Shown here piece by piece: positions 5,733 to 9,900 of a DNA stretch of 9,900 nt. Each line of letters begins with the position of its first letter. Positions within the stretch are counted from its first letter, which is position 1. Under the pieces are notes generated by a model. The model was not told where the DNA came from. It worked only from the letters and a program-made list of their open reading frames with translations, and ran no database searches. A program made the translations under genes and the position numbers. Source of the stretch: an uncultured Collinsella sp. (GTDB taxonomy: Bacteria; Actinomycetota; Coriobacteriia; Coriobacteriales; Coriobacteriaceae); NCBI GenBank assembly GCA_900549355.1, contig UROA01000074.1, positions 1 through 9,900 on the forward strand. The letters run 5' to 3'.

Positions 5733-6212
5733 TTATTTGGCGTGTCCGCCGCCCGCCGTCATTTGGGCCGCATGCTCCAACTGGTCGCTCACGGCCTCCC
5801 AGCTTTCACGGGCCGCTTTCGTAGATCCCGGAAAGTTGATGACAAGTGTATACCTACGCTGCATGCACACGGCGCGCGAGAGCATAGCGCGGCGCGTCTT
5901 AGTCATGGAGTACGCACGGATTGCCTCTGCAATACCCGGCACATCGCGGTCGCAGACGGCACGTGTCGCCTCGGGCGTCACGTCGCGCATCGAAAGTCCC
6001 GTGCCGCCACAGGTGAGCACGACATTGGCGTGGCACTCATCGGCAGCTTCCACAATGGCATCACCGATCTCGCTGGCGTCGTCGCGCACGACCACATGTG
6101 AGACGACCGTCCAGCCCTGCGCCTCGATAAGTTCCTCGAGTGCGGCTCCAGCCTCGTCCTGAGCAAGATCGCGCGTATCCGAGCACGTCACGATCGAAAT
6201 CTTCAACTCCAT
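5733..6212 (-). CDS. moaB: MogA/MoaB-family molybdopterin adenylyltransferase
   Basis: The 159-residue product has the length and motifs of the single-domain MogA/MoaB family. These proteins activate molybdopterin with ATP to give adenylyl-molybdopterin for MoeA in the cytoplasm. Visible signatures are ISIVTCSDTR at the start (5-14), VVRDD (41-45), TCGGTGLSMRDVTPEAT (67-83), which holds the GGTG nucleotide loop and the conserved Asp77, SRA (112-114), and INFPGSTKA (125-133), a variant of the usual LPGSP. The ATG at 6212 is preceded by GGAGGAA with 5-6 nt spacing. A longer open frame upstream is only read-through over the end of moeA. The gene starts 10 nt after the moeA stop, so the two form one operon. 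MogA and MoaB cannot be told apart with confidence from sequence alone. Confidence 0.9.
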   Translation of the reverse strand: MELKISIVTCSDTRDLAQDEAGAALEELIEAQGWTVVSHVVVRDDASEIGDAIVEAADECHANVVLTCGGTGLSMRDVTPEATRAVCDRDVPGIAEAIRAYSMTKTRRAMLSRAVCMQRRYTLVINFPGSTKAARESWEAVSDQLEHAAQMTAGGGHAK

Positions 6213-6222
6213 AGTCTTCCTC

Positions 6223-7485
6223 CTACAACACCGTTCCCTCGGGCAGGTCGACGCGCACGACATCCACGACGTCGCCCGCCTTAAGCTCGCACGGTCCTTC
6301 GTCAATACGCAACAGGCAGTTCGCGCGCTGCATAGTTCCGAGCAGCGCCGAATTCTGCGTCTTGGCCTCGGTCACCAACAGCTCACCGGTCTCGGGGTCA
6401 CGCAAAACCGTAGCGCGATCGAAGAAGCGACGATGCTGTCGCTTCTTCACGCCGTGCGTGAGCGTCGCCTGCTGCACGGGACGCACGCCCTCGGCAAAGC
6501 CGCGCATCTTGCGAATCGCCGGACGGGCGAGCATCTCAAAGCCTACATACGCCGCAGCCGGATTGCCTGAAAGCCCTAGGTAGGGCTTGCCCCCGAGCAA
6601 GCCAAACGTGATGGCCTTGCCCGGACGCATCGAGATGCGATCGAACAGCACCACGCCCTCGCGCCGGACGAGCGCCGTCACGTAGTCGTAATCGCCCGCC
6701 GAGGCGCCACCACTTGTAATGACAAAATCGCACTCCTGCACGGCGCGATGCACCAGCTCGGCAATCGCCTGCTCATCGTCGGGCGCAATGCCGTAGAATA
6801 CGGGCTCGGCGCCGGCATCGAGTGCCTCGGCCATCAGCGCCGAGGAGTTGGAATCGCGAATCTGCCCGCGCGCCGGCAGCTCACCCGGCGCGACCAGCTC
6901 CGTGCCCAGCGAGATAATGCCCACGCGCGGAGCGGCATGCACCTTCACGTTCGCATACCCGGCGCTCGCCAGCAGGCCGGCGCCGGCCGGAGCCACAACC
7001 TCGCCAGCGCGCATCACGACGTCGCCGGCATGGGCTTCCTCAGCAGCCGAGCGAACGTTCTCCCCCACCTTGGCCGGCGCCGAGAAGCGAACGTGCGAGC
7101 CCTCGTTGCCATCGCCGTCGAGCACATCGACGATCTCGTACTTCACCACGGCATCGGCACCTTCGGGTACCGGCGCGCCCGTCATGATGCGGACGATCTC
7201 GCCCGCGCCGATTGTGCCCTCAAAGACATGGCCCGCGGCCTCGTGTCCGATAACGTCGAGCGTCACCGGCGCCTCGCCAGATGCCTGCGCCAAGTCCGCC
7301 GAGCGCACGGCATACCCGTCCATGGCGCTGTTGGCAAACGGCGAGATGTCGATATCGGCCACCGCGTCCTCGGCCAAGGGAAGACCGGCAGCCTGCCACA
7401 CGGGAATCTCGACGAGATCGGTCGGAGCAACGTGCGACAGAACAATCGACTGCGCGTCCTCCAGCGGAATGAGTTTCTCTGCCAT
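6223..7485 (-). CDS. moeA: Molybdopterin molybdotransferase MoeA
   Basis: The 420-residue product is full length for MoeA, which inserts molybdate into adenylylated molybdopterin to complete Moco. Motifs in order are SPFANSAMDGYAVR (48-61, with the conserved Asp56), IMTGAPVPEGADAVV (100-114), SLGTELV (192-198), RDSNS (210-214), TSGGASAGDYDYV (257-269), the MoCF-domain nucleotide/pterin loop, and GLSGNPAAAYVGFE (304-317). The C-terminal domain IV ends with the usual LKAGDVVDVV (401-410). I chose the ATG at 7485, which has AAGAGG 5-7 nt upstream; a GTG two codons earlier overlaps that ribosome site. It is the first gene of a two-gene unit with the mogA/moaB-like gene and is divergent from the CLC transporter. 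Nothing is missing or truncated. Confidence 0.95.
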   Translation of the reverse strand: MAEKLIPLEDAQSIVLSHVAPTDLVEIPVWQAAGLPLAEDAVADIDISPFANSAMDGYAVRSADLAQASGEAPVTLDVIGHEAAGHVFEGTIGAGEIVRIMTGAPVPEGADAVVKYEIVDVLDGDGNEGSHVRFSAPAKVGENVRSAAEEAHAGDVVMRAGEVVAPAGAGLLASAGYANVKVHAAPRVGIISLGTELVAPGELPARGQIRDSNSSALMAEALDAGAEPVFYGIAPDDEQAIAELVHRAVQECDFVITSGGASAGDYDYVTALVRREGVVLFDRISMRPGKAITFGLLGGKPYLGLSGNPAAAYVGFEMLARPAIRKMRGFAEGVRPVQQATLTHGVKKRQHRRFFDRATVLRDPETGELLVTEAKTQNSALLGTMQRANCLLRIDEGPCELKAGDVVDVVRVDLPEGTVL

Positions 7486-7695
7486 ATGCACCTCTTAATG
7501 CCACGGCGCACAACAGGGGCGCCGATTCTTTATGCTTGTCTCAGTATAATCCCCCGACGTACGACCGCGACTCGGCCTGTACCCGCAAATACACCTGTCG
7601 GTTACAGGCCGCGAAACAGAATGGAAACCAACCCACCGGCTCGTCGCGTTTACCGCGTTTTATAATGCTTGCGTTGCAACCTAAAAGAGGAACGT
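7486..7695. promoter_or_regulatory. Divergent intergenic region between moeA and the CLC transporter
   Basis: This 210-bp stretch separates divergently transcribed genes. On the plus strand TATAAT occurs at 7545-7550 and at 7661-7666. The latter would give a short leader ending at the CLC ribosome site AAAGAGGAA (7684-7692). Neither has a convincing -35. On the minus strand TATACT (7548-7543) could serve moeA. A perfect 9-bp inverted repeat, CGGCCTGTA (7573-7581) and TACAGGCCG (7603-7611), lies in between. An internal CCTGT (7594-7598) could pair with the same right arm instead. No fluoride-riboswitch core (CUGAUGA) was found. Confidence 0.45.
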
Positions 7696-9117
7696 ATGGC
7701 TCATAACGACAAACCCGAAAGCGCAAACGAAGCGCAGGATCATTCCCAGCCGCTCGACGAAGGCGGTTTTTTCTCCCTGAACGACGTCATCACGGCAGGC
7801 AGGCATCAGCTCACCCGCTCTGAGCATCTCTTGGCTGCCGATACGCGCCGCAACGCCCGCAACCTACTCGCGAGCGCCAAGTTGCTCGCACTCGTCATCA
7901 TTGTCTCGCTCGCCATGGGCGTTGCCGCCTGGGCGTTTTTGGCCTCGCTGAATATCGCGACCGACTATCGCGAGCGCCATGCGTGGGTCTACGCCTTGCT
8001 TCCCGTTGTGGGCATGGCCACCGCGTGGGTCTACAAGAACCACGGTCTCGCCGCAAAGCGTGGCAACAACCTGGTCATCGACTCCGCTCTGGGCACCCGC
8101 CTCATCCATATGCGCATGGCCGTCCTCACCTTCGTCTGCTCCACGCTCACGCACCTAACGGGCGGATCGGCCGGTCGCGAGGGAGCCGCGGTGCAGATTG
8201 GCGGCACCATCGCCAGCAACATCTCGAGCCTCGCCCACCTCAAAAAGCATGACCACCACGACCTCATGCTCGCCGGCATCTCATCGGCCTTTGGCGCCGT
8301 ATTCGGTTCGCCCCTTGCCGGAGCTTTCTTTGGCATGGAGATGTGCTTTATCGGCAAGATCGACTACACCGCGGGCATCTACTGCCTGGTCGCCTCGTTT
8401 ACCGGCTACTTTACATCACTCGCCCTGGGTACCGAGTACGAGGCGAATGTCATCGCCAGCGTTCCCGGCATGACGCCGCGGACGGTTGCCATCGTTGTTA
8501 TCAGCGCCATCATCTTCGGTCTGACGGCACGCCTCTTTGCCTGGTCGGTTCGAACCGTCAAGAGCCTGTACGGTCGCATTATCACCAATTACCTCGTTCG
8601 CGCACTCGTGGGCGCGCTCGTGGTTTTGGCCGCCTATGCCCTTCTCGACGCCTGGGACTACGCCGGCCTTTCCACGTGGCTTTCCGGCGCCGGATTTGCC
8701 GGCAACACCACCCTGGCAGACGCAGCCATCAAGTTGGTCGTCACAGCGCTTACCCTGGGTGCGGGCTTCCAAGGCGGCGAGGTCACGCCCCTGTTTGGCA
8801 TCGGTGCGGCGCTCGGCGGCTGGATCGGTTGCCTCGTCGGAATCGACCCCAGTTTTCTGGCGGCTCTCGGCATGCTCGGCGTGTTCTGTGCCGGCCTCAA
8901 CGTGCCCATCACCACCTGCATGATGGCCATCAACCTGTTCCACGGCACGGCAGCCGGGTTCTTTGTCATCGTGGCCTTTATCAGCTACCTAACTGCCGGA
9001 CACCGCGGCGTGTACCCCGCCCAGCGCATCATCTCGCCCAAGCGCCGTTCGCTTATTGTGGATGAGGGCGGTACGGTAGCGGATGCTATCGAGCGCCACA
9101 ACGACCTGATAGAGTAG
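7696..9117 (+). CDS. CLC-family anion transporter, probably of the fluoride/proton antiporter subgroup
   Basis: The 473-residue membrane protein has a soluble N-terminal region of about 58 residues, then many hydrophobic spans from about residue 60 to 433 and a short cytoplasmic tail. No CBS domains are present. The CLC signature GSAGREGAAVQIGG is at 157-170, with the gating glutamate at 162. The region that is GSGIP in chloride transporters reads RGNNLVID (122-129), and the usual GxFxP region reads GAGFQGGEVTPLFGIGAALG (355-374). By my recollection, Asn in the first motif, a non-Pro residue after GREG and GGEVTPLF in the third mark the CLC-F branch that exports fluoride against protons. A chloride transporter role cannot be excluded. 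The ATG at 7696 has AAAGAGGAA about 4-5 nt upstream; a TTG nine codons earlier has no such site. The gene is divergent from moeA and followed by a lipid kinase. Confidence 0.88.
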   Translation: MAHNDKPESANEAQDHSQPLDEGGFFSLNDVITAGRHQLTRSEHLLAADTRRNARNLLASAKLLALVIIVSLAMGVAAWAFLASLNIATDYRERHAWVYALLPVVGMATAWVYKNHGLAAKRGNNLVIDSALGTRLIHMRMAVLTFVCSTLTHLTGGSAGREGAAVQIGGTIASNISSLAHLKKHDHHDLMLAGISSAFGAVFGSPLAGAFFGMEMCFIGKIDYTAGIYCLVASFTGYFTSLALGTEYEANVIASVPGMTPRTVAIVVISAIIFGLTARLFAWSVRTVKSLYGRIITNYLVRALVGALVVLAAYALLDAWDYAGLSTWLSGAGFAGNTTLADAAIKLVVTALTLGAGFQGGEVTPLFGIGAALGGWIGCLVGIDPSFLAALGMLGVFCAGLNVPITTCMMAINLFHGTAAGFFVIVAFISYLTAGHRGVYPAQRIISPKRRSLIVDEGGTVADAIERHNDLIE

Positions 9118-9204
9118 ACGTTAGTATTCGACGTGCAGCCACAATCGGGGGCAATTCGACCTGAGCGCGACCGCACCGTCACGTCATACGCCGGGAGTCG
9201 CCCC

Positions 9205-9900
9205 ATGCACGCAACTGATTTTGGCCGCACGCTCATCATCGCCAACCCAGCCGCCCAGTCGGGTGCGGCGCGCGAAGTTGCCGAGCGCCTGCAGCGCTTT
9301 TTGGACATGACTGCACGCGCATCCCAGTTTGACTTGGTGCTAACCGAGCGCATGGGACACGCCAAGGAGCTGGCCACACAGGCCCAGGGCTATCGCACCG
9401 TTATCGCCCTTGGCGGCGACGGCGTGATTCACGAGGTCGTCAACGGGCTTATGACGCAAGAGGAGGACACCCGCCCCGCTCTTGCCATCCTACCCGTGGG
9501 CTCTGGCAACGATTTTGCCCAAACGCTCGGCATCGACGATTTCTCCGGTAAGGATTTTGGCGCGCTGCTCACCTGCGAGCTGCAGCGTCAGGACATCGGG
9601 CGCATTCGCTCGTGGAGCCCTGCGAGCGGCAGCGGCGAGGCTACCGTTGAGTACTACGACCAGACGCTCTCGGTCGGCATCGATGCCGCCATCGGCCTGG
9701 GCACCACCGAGCTGCGCAAAAAGACGGGCCTCGCCGGCGCTCCGCTCTACACCCTATCGGGACTTGAGCAGTTTGGCCTGCGCTATCGCAACTACCCCAT
9801 GACCATCAGCTTTGATGGCGCGCCCGCCGAGCGCGTGCGGGCGATCATCATGGCAATTCAGCTGGGTCCTACCTATGGCTCGGGCTATCGCATCTGCCCC
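9205..9900 (+). CDS. Diacylglycerol/lipid kinase family protein (DagK/YegS/LCB5 type), 3' end beyond window
   Basis: The frame is open to the right edge, giving 232 residues of an enzyme usually about 300 aa long. It matches the DAGK catalytic family, which phosphorylates lipids such as diacylglycerol with ATP at the inner face of the membrane. Motifs are LIIANPAAQSG near the start (10-20), the nucleotide loop ALGGDGVIHEVVNGL (68-82) and LPVGSGNDFAQTLGI (96-110). A second-domain segment, SVGIDAAIG (156-164), stands in for the usual NVASIGFDA-like strand. The ATG at 9205 has CGGGAG about 8 nt upstream. The gene lies 87 bp downstream of the CLC gene on the same strand. I saw no terminator or clear promoter in that gap, so the two may be co-transcribed. 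The phospholipid substrate cannot be told from sequence. Confidence 0.9.
   Translation, partial: MHATDFGRTLIIANPAAQSGAAREVAERLQRFLDMTARASQFDLVLTERMGHAKELATQAQGYRTVIALGGDGVIHEVVNGLMTQEEDTRPALAILPVGSGNDFAQTLGIDDFSGKDFGALLTCELQRQDIGRIRSWSPASGSGEATVEYYDQTLSVGIDAAIGLGTTELRKKTGLAGAPLYTLSGLEQFGLRYRNYPMTISFDGAPAERVRAIIMAIQLGPTYGSGYRICP

Noticed and set aside
6213..6305. A 31-codon N-terminal extension of the mogA/moaB-like protein
   Set aside because: It reads over the end of moeA in another frame. The ATG at 6212 has a strong Shine-Dalgarno and begins exactly at the family's usual N-terminus.
6748..7665. A 305-codon plus-strand frame
   Set aside because: It is antisense to moeA and then enters the divergent intergenic region; composition is that of a shadow frame.
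9118..9204. Terminator or small RNA between the CLC and lipid kinase genes
   Set aside because: No stem with a T-run or other convincing structure was found in these 87 bp.

Overview
The window is high-GC, densely coded DNA that looks like a Coriobacteriia genome (Collinsella/Olsenella-like). This placement is an inference. It rests on the GC-rich codon use, two Tat-type lipoprotein signals (SRRGF followed by a lipobox Cys), an anaerobic iron-sulfur reductase and the general gene style. No rRNA or other marker gene is present to confirm it.

Layout. Positions 1-148 (minus) hold the N-terminus of a Tat/lipobox lipoprotein that runs off the left edge. Positions 333-1613 (minus) encode a YjiM-type double-cubane-cluster anaerobic reductase. 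Its upstream 444-bp non-coding stretch is unusually structured: a hairpin-rich leader in which one arm can pair with the reductase's own ribosome-binding site, a possible 22-codon leader ORF, and a cluster of three dyad-symmetric sites. Positions 2058-5526 (minus) are a molybdate ABC transporter operon, modA-modB-modC, ending in a strong intrinsic terminator at 2011-2045. ModB is much longer than usual because of an exported N-terminal domain, and modC is broken by a frameshift between its ATPase and TOBE regions. Positions 5733-7485 (minus) are moeA followed by a mogA/moaB-family gene, ending in an intrinsic terminator at 5681-5719. The modA promoter region (5587-5653) carries repeated AGAATA half-sites.

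On the plus strand, 7696-9117 encodes a CLC-family anion transporter with features of the fluoride-exporting subgroup, and 9205-9900 is the 5' part of a diacylglycerol/lipid kinase.

How it fits together. ModABC would import molybdate. The MogA-like protein adenylates molybdopterin and MoeA inserts molybdate, so the central 5.4 kb is a molybdenum uptake and cofactor-insertion block in two adjacent transcription units. The reductase does not use Moco by family knowledge, so its position next to the block may be coincidental. The CLC transporter and the lipid kinase are separate functions on the other strand.

The best candidates for something undescribed are the reductase leader with its sequestered ribosome-binding site, and the ModB permease with a large exported domain. 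No mobile element, CRISPR array, tRNA or rRNA was seen.
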